A stretch of 64,000 nt of DNA from Candidatus Enterococcus myersii (GCF_017316025.1 NZ_JAFLVT010000005.1:174548-238547); one strand, 5' to 3'; numbered from the stretch's first letter, positions 26,567-37,962 are shown. Numbers and translations: made by a program. The notes: generated by a model from the letters alone, not told the origin.

Positions 26567-27292
26567 ATGTTAAAAAAAATTGCCAGTAATATCGGATACA
26601 CACAACTTGTATACGATCGTTTCAACAAAAAACTAAAAACAAATTATACTCCGAGCCAAATCGAGAAACTTGTTCAAGTGATTTTGCTAGCAGCAGACAC
26701 CGAAATTACCCAATTAGGGAAAAATTATTATGTCTGGCAACCAGCAAGAAAAATTCAATTAACGATTAATGCCAACAATTATCGCTTAATTACTGCCGAT
26801 TCTGCTAAAAAAATTCCAGCACAAAAAAAGGCAGCCGAAAAATCACAATGGTATCAAAGAGGCGCTAAAGCAGTGCATCTCGTCTATTTGAATCGTGAGG
26901 CAGAGGAACTACCAAAACTCTTATCTGGCGAAAAAACGATGATTATTCGTGGTGCTGCTGGCAGAAAATCGCCTTTAGGGGGTAGAGCAAGAGCGGGGGA
27001 GGATATTTATTTTGTCGAAACTAACAGCAATCTAGTGGTAAATTATCGTGCTGTGATTAAAGCTGTGATTGAGTCTGAGCAGATGACTCCAGAAGAATCC
27101 GCTTCTTTTGTAGAAAATTACGCCAATCAACTTCAACTCTCAACAAAACAAGAACAACGCTGGACTGGAAAAAAATATCTAGCGGTTTATGAAATTGCAA
27201 ATTTAGAAAAAATCGATTCTTTTTACTATAAATGCAAAAAAAATATGGATGACTGGATTATTACGGAAGATATCGCTACGATTTCAGAATGA
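26567..27292 (+). CDS. DUF3781-like domain joined to an ASCH/PUA-like domain
   Basis: 241 residues. The first about 85 residues (IGYTQLVYDRFNKKLKTNYT, then GKNYYVWQ and LTINANNYRLITAD) resemble DUF3781 from memory. The second half has GEKTMIIRGAAGRKSPLGG and AGEDIYFVETN, with the look of an ASCH/PUA-type RNA- or nucleotide-binding fold. Function is unknown. AAGGAG precedes the ATG. It is a single-gene unit ending in a strong terminator. Confidence 0.7.
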   Translation: MLKKIASNIGYTQLVYDRFNKKLKTNYTPSQIEKLVQVILLAADTEITQLGKNYYVWQPARKIQLTINANNYRLITADSAKKIPAQKKAAEKSQWYQRGAKAVHLVYLNREAEELPKLLSGEKTMIIRGAAGRKSPLGGRARAGEDIYFVETNSNLVVNYRAVIKAVIESEQMTPEESASFVENYANQLQLSTKQEQRWTGKKYLAVYEIANLEKIDSFYYKCKKNMDDWIITEDIATISE

Positions 27293-27301
27293 AAATTTAC
27301 T

Positions 27302-27352
27302 AATAGCAAAATAACTTTCTTTGAGTGATCAAAAAGTTGTTTTGCTATTTTG
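27302..27352 (+). terminator. Terminator after the DUF3781-like gene
   Basis: AATAGCAAAATAACTTT (27302-27318) with AAAGTTGTTTTGCTATT (27333-27349), near-perfect 17-base arms. Confidence 0.88.
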
Positions 27353-27523
27353 TTATCCAAATAACATTTTTGCAAACGATTTTAGCAAAATTTTGTCTTT
27401 TAAATGAAAGTAGTATTAATTGTTGGTGAAACTGTGCTAAATTCATTATTTTAGTAGTTGAGAATTCCTTTAAAAATAACTATGATATAGAAGTTGCAAT
27501 TTATTATTTAAAGGAGTTTTTTC

Positions 27524-28987
27524 ATGAGTCAAAATCAAAAACAACTGCGGTGGTTCACCGTTGGCTTAATTGCCTTTAATATGGTTTGGGGTTTAGGAAA
27601 TGTTGTAAATAACTATGCCCAACAAGGAATCTCTGTTGTTACTTCATGGATTCTTATCTTAGCACTTTATTTTATTCCATATGCTTTAATTGTCGGTCAG
27701 CTGGGCTCGACTTTTAAAAACAGCAAAGGCGGCGTCAGCTCATGGGTTGAAAATACCTCAACAAAACGCTTAGCTTATTATGCGGCCTGGACATATTGGG
27801 TCGTGCATATTCCGTATCTTGCGCAAAAACCGCAAGCAATCTTAATTGCGTTAGGTTGGGCTGTCCAAGGTAATGGAGATATGGTATCAAGCATGTCAAT
27901 GACAACTATTGCACTTTTAAGTTTAGTTATTTTCTTGCTGTTTTTATATTTATCGACAAAGGGATTAACAACATTAAAAGTTATTGGCGGTTTGGCTGGT
28001 ACGGCGATGTTTGTGATGTCAATTCTGTTTATCTTGCTAGCAGTAGGTGCGCCGGCTGTAAGTAAAGGTATGGAATTTGCGACCCCTGACATGGGAAATA
28101 TTAAAACATACATTCCAAAATTTGACTTCTCTTATTTTACAACCATCTCCATGTTAGTTTTTGCCGTAGGGGGAGCTGAAAAAATCTCGCCTTATGTTAA
28201 CCAAACTAGAAATCCTGCCAAAGAATTCCCGCGTGGTATGTTCTTATTAGCTGGTATGGTAGGGGTTTCTGCAATTTTAGGTTCTGTGGCTATGGGTATG
28301 TTGTTTGCTAGCAATAATATCCCAGCTGATTTAATGCGTAACGGGGCTTACAGCGCATTCCAACAACTAGGTAATTATTACGGTGTTGGAAACTTATTAA
28401 TGATCATTTATGCATTAACCAATACAATTGGCCAAATTTCAGCGTTAGCTTTTTCAATTGATGCGCCATTACAAATCTTATTGGCGGACGCAGATCCAAT
28501 GTTTGTGCCAAATTGGTTAAGAAAACGTTCAGCCAAAGGTACTTTAGTTAATGGTTACTTATTAACTGGTATTTTAGTTAGCGTCATTATCTTATTGCCA
28601 ATTTTAGGAATCGGTAATACAGATGAGCTAGTAAAATGGATGACTAACCTTAACTCTGTCGTAATGCCAATGCGTTATTTATGGGTATTCTTTGCTTATA
28701 TGATGTTAAATAAAGCTTGGAAAAACTATCAATCCGAATATAAATTCTTAAAAAATCCAAAACTTGGCTTTATCGCGGGTACATGGTGTTTTGCCTTCAC
28801 AGCTTTTGCTTGTGTCTTAGGAATGGTTCCAAAATTGGATTACGCAACAAATCCAAAAGCTTGGTGGTTCCAGTTAATGACAAATGTCTTAACACCGATC
28901 GTTTTAATTTTATTGGGCATGATTTTACCAACAATTGCCCGTAGAGATAAAAATAAAACAGCACTGCCTGAATTAAAAGAAGTTTAA
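27524..28987 (+). CDS. APC-family amino-acid permease
   Basis: 487 residues with about 12 hydrophobic helices, starting in the APC-type TM1 (VGLIAFNMVWGLGNVVNNYA). The unwound-helix and cytoplasmic-loop stretches (VGGAEKISPYVNQTRNPAKEFPRG) are typical of the APC superfamily, including antiporters for glutamate/GABA-type substrates. AAAGGAG precedes the ATG. Monocistronic between terminators; the substrate cannot be read. Confidence 0.85.
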   Translation: MSQNQKQLRWFTVGLIAFNMVWGLGNVVNNYAQQGISVVTSWILILALYFIPYALIVGQLGSTFKNSKGGVSSWVENTSTKRLAYYAAWTYWVVHIPYLAQKPQAILIALGWAVQGNGDMVSSMSMTTIALLSLVIFLLFLYLSTKGLTTLKVIGGLAGTAMFVMSILFILLAVGAPAVSKGMEFATPDMGNIKTYIPKFDFSYFTTISMLVFAVGGAEKISPYVNQTRNPAKEFPRGMFLLAGMVGVSAILGSVAMGMLFASNNIPADLMRNGAYSAFQQLGNYYGVGNLLMIIYALTNTIGQISALAFSIDAPLQILLADADPMFVPNWLRKRSAKGTLVNGYLLTGILVSVIILLPILGIGNTDELVKWMTNLNSVVMPMRYLWVFFAYMMLNKAWKNYQSEYKFLKNPKLGFIAGTWCFAFTAFACVLGMVPKLDYATNPKAWWFQLMTNVLTPIVLILLGMILPTIARRDKNKTALPELKEV

Positions 28988-28992
28988 AAACA

Positions 28993-29029
28993 AAACCTGC
29001 TGACTATTTAGATAGTTAGCAGGTTTTTT
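28993..29029. terminator. Bidirectional terminator between convergent genes
   Basis: AAACCTGCTgACTA (from 28993) with TAGTtAGCAGGTTT (29013-29026). A-rich on one side and T-rich on the other, so it can serve the permease (+) and the minus-strand gene at 29033. Confidence 0.85.
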
Positions 29030-29032
29030 AGT

Positions 29033-29521
29033 CTACAAATCGATTATAGTGTATTCAAAGCCAATTGCGTTGACAAACTTTAAGACATCTTTAGTTGATA
29101 GGAAAATTGTCTTCGTATTGACGTTTGGATGAAAACTCATTTTCTTTTTGTCCAAAATTTCTGTATCAAAAAATACTTGAACATTTTTTTTGGTATTATT
29201 TAATAAACCAAACACCGAAACCACACCTGGAGGGAGTTGTAATTGCTCCATTAGGCTATCAGTAGAAGCCATTTTGATCCGATTAGCGCCTACAATCTCT
29301 TTAAACTTATCCATATCTAAACGTTTTTCATCGTCCATAATCAGTAAATAATAGGCAGTTTTCTTTTTATTCGTTAGAAACATTGATTTTGTACGGACAC
29401 CTTCAATTCCAGTAATAAAGCTGTCGGCCTCCGCAGTTGTCAAAGCAGGAGGGTGTTCCACTATTTCAAAAGGGATCGCCAAAGCTTTAAGCGTTTCTTC
29501 AACTTGCAAAGACAAATTCAT
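29033..29521 (-). CDS. YbaK/ProX-type tRNA-editing deacylase
   Basis: 162 residues of the prolyl-tRNA-synthetase-associated editing domain family, which hydrolyses mischarged tRNA (Ala-tRNAPro for ProX). Seen: IVEHPPALTTAEAD, TKSMFLTNKK with the conserved Lys, and PGVVSVFGLLNN. The ATG at 29521 has AAGGATGG upstream; the longer frame lacks such a site. The free-standing form acts in trans with ProRS. Exact substrate is not determinable. Confidence 0.82.
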   Translation of the reverse strand: MNLSLQVEETLKALAIPFEIVEHPPALTTAEADSFITGIEGVRTKSMFLTNKKKTAYYLLIMDDEKRLDMDKFKEIVGANRIKMASTDSLMEQLQLPPGVVSVFGLLNNTKKNVQVFFDTEILDKKKMSFHPNVNTKTIFLSTKDVLKFVNAIGFEYTIIDL

Positions 29522-29759
29522 TTTATCCCATCCTTTCACTTTACCAGTACTATTAAACTTCATTTTAGCACAAATAATCAATTAAATGGTGCAACAATTG
29601 CGAAGATAAAATGTAAGAGGGGGGCTATAATTAAAAAAAAGAATTAACAAAGCCACTTAAAATTTAGGTTTTAATACGTTGGAATTTTCTGCTTGGGCAC
29701 GTTGGGCATAATGATAATTTGCGTTATATTATGAAATTTCATCTTGAAGCGTCTAACAA

Positions 29760-30402
29760 AGAAAAATAGCTAAGCAGCAGACACAGTTGCCTCTAAGCGA
29801 GTTTAACAGCGTACCTAGCAAGATTTTATCGAGTACAAATTGAGACATTACGTAGCAATCAAAATACCAAACAAAACTAGTTGACCCACGATGATTACAA
29901 TCACGCATTTAGTAGAAATGTATCCCCATGGTGTGAGATCAATCACATGTGACTATGAAAACGAATTTTTAAATCAATTTGAAATTGGACTTATTGAGGA
30001 AAAATTCGATCGTAAAATATATTATGTATGTTTTAATCGTGTGTGCTGCAGGAACGCGGATCTGACCTGACGAAAATCACAACGGATTACTTAGCAAATA
30101 TTTCCCAAAACCGTCTGATTTTAAAAATATTTCGCAAAATAAAATTGATCAAACTGTGCAAAGGATGAGAATTTAAAGTTACGAAAAATTTTTAAACAGA
30201 AATCTTCTCAGTACAAATTTAATTTCGAGTACTCGGAAGCTTTCCAGAAACAATCAAAATAATTTTACCGCGAACAATATTATACAATCATAAAAAATAA
30301 ACATGGATTAATAGACCTAATCATGGGTAATCATTATTTGATTATGATAGCTAAGGCAGATGTTGCGCTTAATTCTAACATACACTTTTGAATATTAACT
30401 CC
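29760..30402 (+). pseudogene. Decayed IS30-family transposase and right end
   Basis: No open frame remains, but conceptual fragments follow the C-terminal half of the intact transposase at 33741: RHYVAIKIP.., EMYPHGVRSITCDYENEF, NQFEIG, KIYY, then ERGS. The N-terminal half is not visible. A 42-base stretch at 30361-30402 matches 34 of 42 positions of 34855-34896 behind the intact copy, so this is the same IS right end. It is 5'-truncated and full of stops and shifts. The region 29582-29760 holds nothing else I can support. Confidence 0.75.
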
Positions 30403-30492
30403 TGAATGCCAAAATAAAGTGCAACACTCAGCAGATTCTTGTTGGGTGTTTTTGTTATCTAATAGGAGCTATAATCAAAAAGACAGAAACGC

Positions 30493-30531
30493 TTGACGAC
30501 AAATAGACATTCATCTATATTGTATATAGAT
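30493..30531 (+). promoter_or_regulatory. ars promoter with ArsR operator
   Basis: TTGACG (30493-30498), 17 bases, TATATT (30516-30521). A perfect palindrome ATCTATAT-TGT-ATATAGAT (30513-30531) covers the -10 box, a normal position and AT-rich form for an ArsR/SmtB operator. A further ATTATCTATGTG half-site follows. Confidence 0.85.
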
Positions 30532-30564
30532 AATTATCTATGTGTTAAAATAGGAGGATTTTCC

Positions 30565-30861
30565 ATGGAGAACTATGAACAATTAGCAGTGATTCTTAAA
30601 GCTTTAGCTGATCCAAAACGATTAAAAATTGTAGAATTACTTTCCGCCACAGATTCACTTTGTGCCTGTGACTTGTTGGAACACTTTGACTTTACTCAGC
30701 CAACTTTATCTCATCATATGAAGCTGTTGGAGAAAGCAGGTATTGTCAGTGTGACGAAGAAGCGTCAGTGGAGTCATTACGCTTTGCAAGAGGAATTTGT
30801 TGAGGAGTTTCTATCCTCATTAAAAGAATTTCTTTTACCAGAAACTTCCATCCGCTACTAA
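30565..30861 (+). CDS. arsR: ArsR-family arsenic-responsive repressor
   Basis: 98-residue winged-helix repressor. The metalloid site CACDLLEHF (ELCVCDL-type motif) sits in the recognition-helix region, followed by FTQPTLSHHMKLLEKAGIV, the DNA-reading helix. Binding of As(III)/Sb(III) to the cysteines releases it from DNA. ATG 30565 follows AGGAGG by seven bases. It lies directly behind the palindromic operator and leads the ars operon, so it autoregulates. Confidence 0.92.
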   Translation: MENYEQLAVILKALADPKRLKIVELLSATDSLCACDLLEHFDFTQPTLSHHMKLLEKAGIVSVTKKRQWSHYALQEEFVEEFLSSLKEFLLPETSIRY

Positions 30862-30880
30862 ACCATAAGGAGTCTTTTGA

Positions 30881-31957
30881 ATGAATAACGTATACACCGA
30901 AGTAAAAGAAAAGTCTGGCATCAGTTTCTTTGAGAAGTATCTAACTGTCTGGGTGCTTCTCTGTATGGCAGCTGGTATGCTAATCGGGAAATTCTTACCA
31001 GGAGTAGCTGACCATCTGGAAAGCTATCAAGTCCTAAATACCAATATCCCGATTGCCATTTTAACGTGGGTCATGATTTTTCCCATGATGATGAAAATTG
31101 ATTTTAAATCCATTCTAAATGTGCGTAAAACCTACCAAGGAATCGTAATTTCCAGTATTACGAGTTGGTTAATCAAGCCGTTTCTAATGTTTGGCTTGGC
31201 AACATTTTTCTTTTATGTTGTGTTCAGTAATTTTATACCGGCTGATTTAGCGAAAGATTATGTAGCAGGGGCAGTATTATTAGGGGCAGCACCTTGTACT
31301 GCAATGGTATTTGTTTGGTCAAATCTAACAAAAGGTGATCCCGCACATACCTTGGTACAAGTTTCCATTAATGACTTACTAATTATTGTATTGTTCGTTC
31401 CGATTGTCTCTTTTCTTTTGGGCGTAAACAATGTATTTGTACCTTGGAATATCCTCTTTGCCTCAGTTTTACTCTTCGTGTTGGTACCATTAGTAGGCGG
31501 AGCACTCACACGCTATCTCATGATTAAGAGAAAAGGGATTGACTACTTTAACCAACAGTTTTTGCCTAAATTTGATTCCATTACAACGATTGGGCTTTTA
31601 TTGACGTTGGTGATTATCTTTACCTACCAAGGAGATATTATTCTAAATAACCCAGTCCATGTCTTGATGATTGCGGTGCCGTTAGTGTTGCAAAATATCA
31701 TCACGGCAAACTTTGCTTATTTCACTTGTAAGTGGACAAAACAGCCACACAATGTAGCAGCACCAGCGGCTTTAATTGGAGCTTCTGACTTCTTTGAATT
31801 GTCTGTGGCGGGGGCAATTACTTTATTTGGGGTAAATTCACCTGTTGTTTTAGTCACAACGGTGGGCGTTTTAACAGAAGTACCAGTAATGTTGTTATTA
31901 GTAAAAATGATTAACCATACAAGAGGTTGGTTCACAACGAAGGGAGATACAAAATGA
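30881..31957 (+). CDS. acr3: Acr3-family arsenite efflux permease
   Basis: 358 residues with about ten membrane helices. The hallmark [24 protein letters not shown] contains the conserved cysteine needed for arsenite transport, and [14 protein letters not shown] with the conserved Glu lies near the end. It exports As(III) using the proton motive force. It sits 19 bases after arsR and overlaps arsC by four bases. Confidence 0.93.
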   Translation: MNNVYTEVKEKSGISFFEKYLTVWVLLCMAAGMLIGKFLPGVADHLESYQVLNTNIPIAILTWVMIFPMMMKIDFKSILNVRKTYQGIVISSITSWLIKPFLMFGLATFFFYVVFSNFIPADLAKDYVAGAVLLGAAPCTAMVFVWSNLTKGDPAHTLVQVSINDLLIIVLFVPIVSFLLGVNNVFVPWNILFASVLLFVLVPLVGGALTRYLMIKRKGIDYFNQQFLPKFDSITTIGLLLTLVIIFTYQGDIILNNPVHVLMIAVPLVLQNIITANFAYFTCKWTKQPHNVAAPAALIGASDFFELSVAGAITLFGVNSPVVLVTTVGVLTEVPVMLLLVKMINHTRGWFTTKGDTK

Positions 31958-32370
31958 AAAAGATCTATTTTTTATGTACAGGCAATTCCTGTCGCAGTCA
32001 GATAGCCGAAGGGTACGCAAAGAAATATTTGAATAGCAAATGGGAAATTCGCAGCGCAGGTGTGGAAAGCCACGGCTTAAATCCTAAAGCAGTAGCCGTG
32101 ATGAAGGAAGCAGGGATAGATATTTCTACTCAAACTTCGGATTTAATCGACTTAGATTACTTTAATCAATCCGATATGATTATCACCCTCTGTGGCGACG
32201 CAGCAGACAAGTGCCCAATGATTCCAAAAGAAAGCACCCATCTTCATTGGGATTTAGAAGACCCAGCAAAAGCTGTGGGAACAGAAGAAGAGATTATGAC
32301 TGCTTTTCGTAATACACGAGATGAGATTGAAAGACGAATGATTGAACTGGCAAAGCAGCTCAATGGGTAA
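31954..32370 (+). CDS. arsC: Arsenate reductase, thioredoxin-dependent
   Basis: 138 residues of the low-molecular-weight phosphatase type. The P-loop CTGNSCRSQ holds the nucleophile Cys8 and the conserved Cys13; the relay cysteines Cys80 and Cys87 (LCGDAADKC) are present, so the thioredoxin-coupled mechanism is intact. It reduces As(V) to As(III) for Acr3. ATG 31954 overlaps the acr3 stop (ATGA), with GGGAG upstream. Confidence 0.93.
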   Translation: MKKIYFLCTGNSCRSQIAEGYAKKYLNSKWEIRSAGVESHGLNPKAVAVMKEAGIDISTQTSDLIDLDYFNQSDMIITLCGDAADKCPMIPKESTHLHWDLEDPAKAVGTEEEIMTAFRNTRDEIERRMIELAKQLNG

Positions 32371-32390
32371 TTAAAGGGGCGGAGTAAATT

Positions 32391-33377
32391 ATGTGGACGT
32401 GGATTAGTGACCAGTTGTTAAAAATGGTTTGGTTAAATGAATTGATGGGGAAATTGGTCGAGTTGTTTGGTCTCTCCCTTGACAGTAAGGTTGGTGCAAG
32501 TCTCCAGTTCTTTCTGTTTGATACAATTAAGATTTTTATTTTATTGACCGTCTTAATCTTTTTCATGGGGTACATCCAAACCTTCTTTCCACCAGAAAGA
32601 ACCAAGGTGTTGTTGGGTGGCTTAAAGGGCTGGAAAGGGAACTTATTAGGCGCACTTTTAGGGACGGTAACACCGTTTTGTAGTTGTTCAAGTATTCCAA
32701 TCTTTATCGGTTTTACAACAGCAGGATTGCCTTTAGGCGTGACTTTTTCCTTTTTGATTTCGTCTCCGATGGTAGATATTGCATCCATCATTATGTTAAT
32801 GTCTTTCTTCGGTTGGAAATTTGCCATTGCCTATATTGTTTTAGGTTTAATTTTAGCGGTAGTAGGGGGCACGATAATCGATAAACTACACTTGGAGAAC
32901 GAGATTCAAGATTATATTCGTGAGATGGAAGAGGGCCTCAGCCAAGTCGAAACATACACGATTAAGAAGCGATTGGCTTATGGTTGGGAGCAAGTCAAGG
33001 AAGTTGCAAGCAAAGTTTGGATCTATGTGTTGATAGGGGTAGGAATTGGTGCTTTAATCCATAACTGGATTCCAACTAGTTTTATTCAAAGCATTTTGGG
33101 CAATAACAATCCATTTGGACTTATTATCGCAACTTTGATTGGAGCGCCAATTTATGCGGACATTTTTGGTGTTCTGCCAATAGCAGAAGCGTTGTTCTCT
33201 AAAGGGGTTCCTGTAGGCACGCTTATGGCCTTTATGATGTCAGTTACAACCCTTTCTTTACCATCCTTGGTAATGTTAAGTCGAGTAGTAAAACCAAAAT
33301 TATTAGGAATCTTTATTACCATTTGTGTTGTCGGCATTCTATTGATTGGTTTGATATTCAATAGTGTAGCTATATAA
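32391..33377 (+). CDS. arsP: ArsP/DUF318-type permease
   Basis: 328 residues, about eight helices plus a cytoplasmic loop. The TPFCSCSSIPIFIGF motif with paired cysteines is the family signature (PF03773); ArsP members export trivalent organoarsenicals such as methylarsenite. A second copy of the fold motif, APIYADIFGVLPIAEAL, is in the C-terminal half. It lies within the ars operon, 20 bases after arsC. Whether it moves organoarsenicals or As(III) here is inferred. Confidence 0.85.
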   Translation: MWTWISDQLLKMVWLNELMGKLVELFGLSLDSKVGASLQFFLFDTIKIFILLTVLIFFMGYIQTFFPPERTKVLLGGLKGWKGNLLGALLGTVTPFCSCSSIPIFIGFTTAGLPLGVTFSFLISSPMVDIASIIMLMSFFGWKFAIAYIVLGLILAVVGGTIIDKLHLENEIQDYIREMEEGLSQVETYTIKKRLAYGWEQVKEVASKVWIYVLIGVGIGALIHNWIPTSFIQSILGNNNPFGLIIATLIGAPIYADIFGVLPIAEALFSKGVPVGTLMAFMMSVTTLSLPSLVMLSRVVKPKLLGIFITICVVGILLIGLIFNSVAI

Positions 33378-33399
33378 AAATTAAAGGAGATTGAAAACA

Positions 33400-33636
33400 A
33401 TGGAAATTAAAATCGTAGGCCCAGGGTGCAAAAATTGTCAAAAACTGAAGGAAAACGTAGAAACAGCTGCCAATGATCTTGGCATTACGCCTTCAATCAC
33501 AAAAGTAGAGGATATGGCTGAAATTGTGAAGTCGGGTGTCATGAAGACTCCTGGTCTCATCATTGATGATAAATTGGTAGTTAGTGGCCGAGTTGCAAAA
33601 CCAAAAGAAATCAAACAGTTATTACAGGAAAAATGA
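33400..33636 (+). CDS. Small thioredoxin-like protein of the ars operon
   Basis: 78 residues of the Thioredoxin_3 type with redox CKNC near residue 9 (VGPGCKNCQKL) and a cis-Pro-type VMKTPGLIID. Proteins of this kind often sit next to ArsP permeases and probably supply electrons or carry metalloid. ATG 33400 is about ten bases after AAAGGAG; a TTG at 33391 would be too close to it. Last gene of the operon. Confidence 0.85.
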   Translation: MEIKIVGPGCKNCQKLKENVETAANDLGITPSITKVEDMAEIVKSGVMKTPGLIIDDKLVVSGRVAKPKEIKQLLQEK

Positions 33637-33655
33637 CCCTTGTCAGGAATGGAAG

Positions 33656-33704
33656 AACGCACACCAAGACTAATACTAAATCTGTTAGTCTCGGTGTGCG
33701 TTTA
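33656..33704 (+). terminator. Terminator of the ars operon
   Basis: AACGCACACCaAGACTAA (33656-33673) with TTAGTCTcGGTGTGCGTT (33685-33702): 17 pairs and one mismatch, followed by TTAACTTT. Confidence 0.85.
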
Positions 33705-35186
<1,482 letters not shown>

Positions 35187-35681
35187 TTAATGATCAAACT
35201 TCAAACGTTTCCCTGTTGCCTTTTTTAACATGGTCGTTATTGGGATTGCGATTAATGCGCCAAATGTGCTTTGGAATAGATTGCTTGGAATCGAGGCAAT
35301 CGCAGCCCCAAGTCCATAAAGTAATCCTGTAGTTAAAGCGTAACCCACAACCATAATGATGACGCCCAAAACTAATCCTAATGACTTTAAAAATTTCTTT
35401 TGTTGGAAAAAATAACCAAATACAAATCCTTGTACGCCATGAATAAGTAGTGAAAACAAAATCCATTGTGGATAGCCCGCTAATAAATCGATAAATCCAC
35501 CACTGATAGCACCGACAAAAAGTCCCGCTGTTGGACCTAATAATAACCCTGTAATCGCAATGCCGGCATCACACAGAGTTATAATGCCATTTGTACCCGG
35601 AATTGGAATTATAACAAGTAAAGAAACTGCACTTGTTAAAGCTGCTAAGACAGCATATAGTGTTATTTTTTTTATTTGCAT
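35187..35681 (-). CDS. ECF transporter S component, probably for a B6 vitamer
   Basis: 164 residues with about five or six helices. The N-terminal ITLYAVLAALTSAVSLLVIIPIP and the GLLLGPTAGLFVGAISGGFIDLL stretch are typical of energy-coupling-factor substrate-binding membrane proteins. It uses the shared EcfA/A'/T module encoded elsewhere. It lies 21 bases downstream of a pyridoxine/HMP-type kinase, which suggests pyridoxine (PdxU-like) or hydroxymethylpyrimidine uptake. Downstream member of a two-gene operon. Confidence 0.82.
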   Translation of the reverse strand: MQIKKITLYAVLAALTSAVSLLVIIPIPGTNGIITLCDAGIAITGLLLGPTAGLFVGAISGGFIDLLAGYPQWILFSLLIHGVQGFVFGYFFQQKKFLKSLGLVLGVIIMVVGYALTTGLLYGLGAAIASIPSNLFQSTFGALIAIPITTMLKKATGKRLKFDH

Positions 35682-35702
35682 TGTTTCCCCTCTCCTTTAA
35701 CT

Positions 35703-36509
35703 TTAAGCTGGAAGATTATTTGATTTAATAATCGATTCTTCAAAATAAACACTGCCAAATTCTGCTGTCACCATCACGCCGGCTTGTATGCTTTTGTAAA
35801 CATAACCTTTTGCATCACTTACGGCCTTTTCTAGCTTATCTTTAGTTAGACCAGCTGTAATTGCAGCAGATAGACTACAACCGGCACCATTAATTGTAAT
35901 GGCCTTAATTTTTTGTGCCTGATATTCTACTATTTTCGTTTCTGGTAGTGCTAATAAATCAATAGCACGCTCTCCTGCAAGTCGCCCGCCACCTTTTATT
36001 AAGACAGCTGTTTTATACTCTTTTTGTAGCAGGATAGCTACCTCTTTCATTTCCTGCAAGCTGTTAATTTTTCTTTTGCTCAACGTTTCGGCTTCAGTTA
36101 AATTAGGTGTGATTAAAGTGGTCAAAGGAGCCAATTCACCACGAATTCCTGCTAAAATCTCTTTTTCAATCGCTGAATTTCCCTCTTTAAAAACTAAAAC
36201 AGGATCTAAGATAATGGGGATATCGGGATGCTTTTGCAAAAATTCCTTAATTAAAGGAATAAATTCGGGATTTGCAATTAACCCAATTTTAATTCCACTA
36301 AAATTTACCTGCTCGATACTTTTTAATTGGGCTAAGAATACTTCTTTTGTAACGGGATGAATTGCTAAATTATTGTCAACAAGCGTGACAATAGAAGTTA
36401 AAACTGATATACCAAAAGTGTGATAATCACCGAATGTTTTTAAGTCCGTTTGTATTCCACCGCCGGCAAAAGGATCTGACCCACCAATCGTTAACACTAT
36501 TTTTGTCAT
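35703..36509 (-). CDS. pdxK: Pyridoxine / HMP kinase of the ThiD-PdxK family
   Basis: 268-residue ribokinase-fold kinase. GGSDPFAGGGIQTDLKTF at the start and LITPNLTEAE plus the anion-hole NGAGCSLSAAITAGL (GAGC form) near the end match Bacillus PdxK, the ThiD-like pyridoxine kinase, better than ThiD proper. It phosphorylates a B6 vitamer or HMP with ATP. ATG 36509 has a GGGGG-type site. No thiamine genes are nearby, which also favours B6. HMP kinase remains possible. Confidence 0.8.
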   Translation of the reverse strand: MTKIVLTIGGSDPFAGGGIQTDLKTFGDYHTFGISVLTSIVTLVDNNLAIHPVTKEVFLAQLKSIEQVNFSGIKIGLIANPEFIPLIKEFLQKHPDIPIILDPVLVFKEGNSAIEKEILAGIRGELAPLTTLITPNLTEAETLSKRKINSLQEMKEVAILLQKEYKTAVLIKGGGRLAGERAIDLLALPETKIVEYQAQKIKAITINGAGCSLSAAITAGLTKDKLEKAVSDAKGYVYKSIQAGVMVTAEFGSVYFEESIIKSNNLPA

Positions 36510-36792
36510 CCTCTTATCCCCCTTTGTGATTAAAAGTCTAGCAAACTTCCAGTGGGTTGCCCACAACCAATTGGCATGTTTTCAAACCAACCATTTGCAA
36601 AAAAATACCACAACAATTAAATTGAGTAGCGTAACTTACATTGCTTATTGAATTTCTCCTTCTGAAGGATTATTAGCAGAAAATTTCTATTTTATAAGAA
36701 GAAATTATTTGCTTGTTATTACTTCTGCAGTAAAAAAGTTTTCCTTTTTTTGATCGTTGCATCACAAGTACTTTTGCATTTGCAATTCACGT

Positions 36793-36840
36793 AAAAAAAC
36801 CTCATCTTAGTTCTTTTAAGAACACTAAAATGAGGTTTGT
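36793..36840 (-). terminator. Terminator of the AI-2E transporter gene
   Basis: AACCTCAT.TTAGTTCT (from 36798) with AGAAC.CTAA.ATGAGGTT (to 36837). On the minus strand the stem is followed by seven T. The gap 36510-36792 shows no gene. Confidence 0.85.
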
Positions 36841-36843
36841 GTA

Positions 36844-37962
36844 TTACTCTTCGGTTTCTTCTAAATTAGTTGTTAATGCTTCTGTTTTTTTCAAGAGATA
36901 AATTTTACGAATATTAATAATCAATGTCTTAATTACCGCATAGACAGGAATGCAAATCAACATCCCCATGATACCAGAAACTCTACCAGCACCCAATAAA
37001 ACTAAGATAATAGTAATAGGATGCACATTTAATGATTTCCCAAATAAAAGCGGTTTAATCAGATTCCCATCGAGTTGCTGGATAACTAGAATAGATAATG
37101 CTATGTACAAGGCTTGCCACGGTGAAATAAACAGCCCCACAATCACAGCAGGTACAGCGCCGATAAACGGACCGACATAAGGAATTATATTGGTGATACC
37201 GCAAATCAGGGCTAATAATAATGAATAGGGCTGCCCGAAAATTGTCATGGCGATAAAGCTCATAATTCCAATAATAAATGCATCTAATACTGTACTGCTA
37301 ATATAAGCAGACAACGTATCATTTAACTCTCGAACCGTTTGTCGTAGTTCAGTGCGAATTGTCCGCGGGAAAAAATTTGATAGCGCATCTAAGAAACGAT
37401 GACCATCTTTAAACATAAATAACAAAATAAAAGGTACCGTAAACAAGAGAACAAAAAATTTCGTTAAAATAGAAAAAATAGAAGATAAACTGGAAGTTAC
37501 ATTCACAATAATAAAATTAATAATGCGATTAATCGTAATATTGGCCGAATCCAGCTGTTGTTCTAAATTAAAATTTTTGAATTCATCTTGCTTAGCTAGT
37601 CCATCTAACCACTTAACTAATTCATCAGCATAAGTAGGTAATTGTTGTGTTAATTGGACTGTCTGCTCAATCAACTGGGGAATGACATTCATTGCGGTTA
37701 AAACAATAATGATGACTACGACTAAAAATGAAAGTAAAAAACCTAAGACTCGGGATAATCCACGCTTTTGTAAGAAGTTGACGATTGGGTCAAACATATA
37801 ATATAAAAATCCTGCAATAAATACGGGTAATAAAACGGCCCCTACCATTTCAAAAACAGGTTTAAAAACTTCTGGCATTTGCCATAAAAAATAAACACCT
37901 ATAATAACTAAGACCAATTCTGCGGTCCAATAAAACAATTTCGAATTTTTAAACGATTGCAT
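36844..37962 (-). CDS. AI-2E family transporter
   Basis: 372 residues with about eight helices of the PF01594 family (YdbI/TqsA-like permeases, some linked to AI-2 export or Na+/H+ exchange). Typical segments: paired N-terminal helices, the long amphipathic region with VTSSLSSIFSILTKF, the ITNIIPYVGPFIGAVPAVIVGL motif, and QQLDGNLIKPLLFGKSLNVHP. AGGAG precedes the minus-strand ATG. Single gene. Substrate unknown. Confidence 0.87.
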   Translation of the reverse strand: MQSFKNSKLFYWTAELVLVIIGVYFLWQMPEVFKPVFEMVGAVLLPVFIAGFLYYMFDPIVNFLQKRGLSRVLGFLLSFLVVVIIIVLTAMNVIPQLIEQTVQLTQQLPTYADELVKWLDGLAKQDEFKNFNLEQQLDSANITINRIINFIIVNVTSSLSSIFSILTKFFVLLFTVPFILLFMFKDGHRFLDALSNFFPRTIRTELRQTVRELNDTLSAYISSTVLDAFIIGIMSFIAMTIFGQPYSLLLALICGITNIIPYVGPFIGAVPAVIVGLFISPWQALYIALSILVIQQLDGNLIKPLLFGKSLNVHPITIILVLLGAGRVSGIMGMLICIPVYAVIKTLIINIRKIYLLKKTEALTTNLEETEE

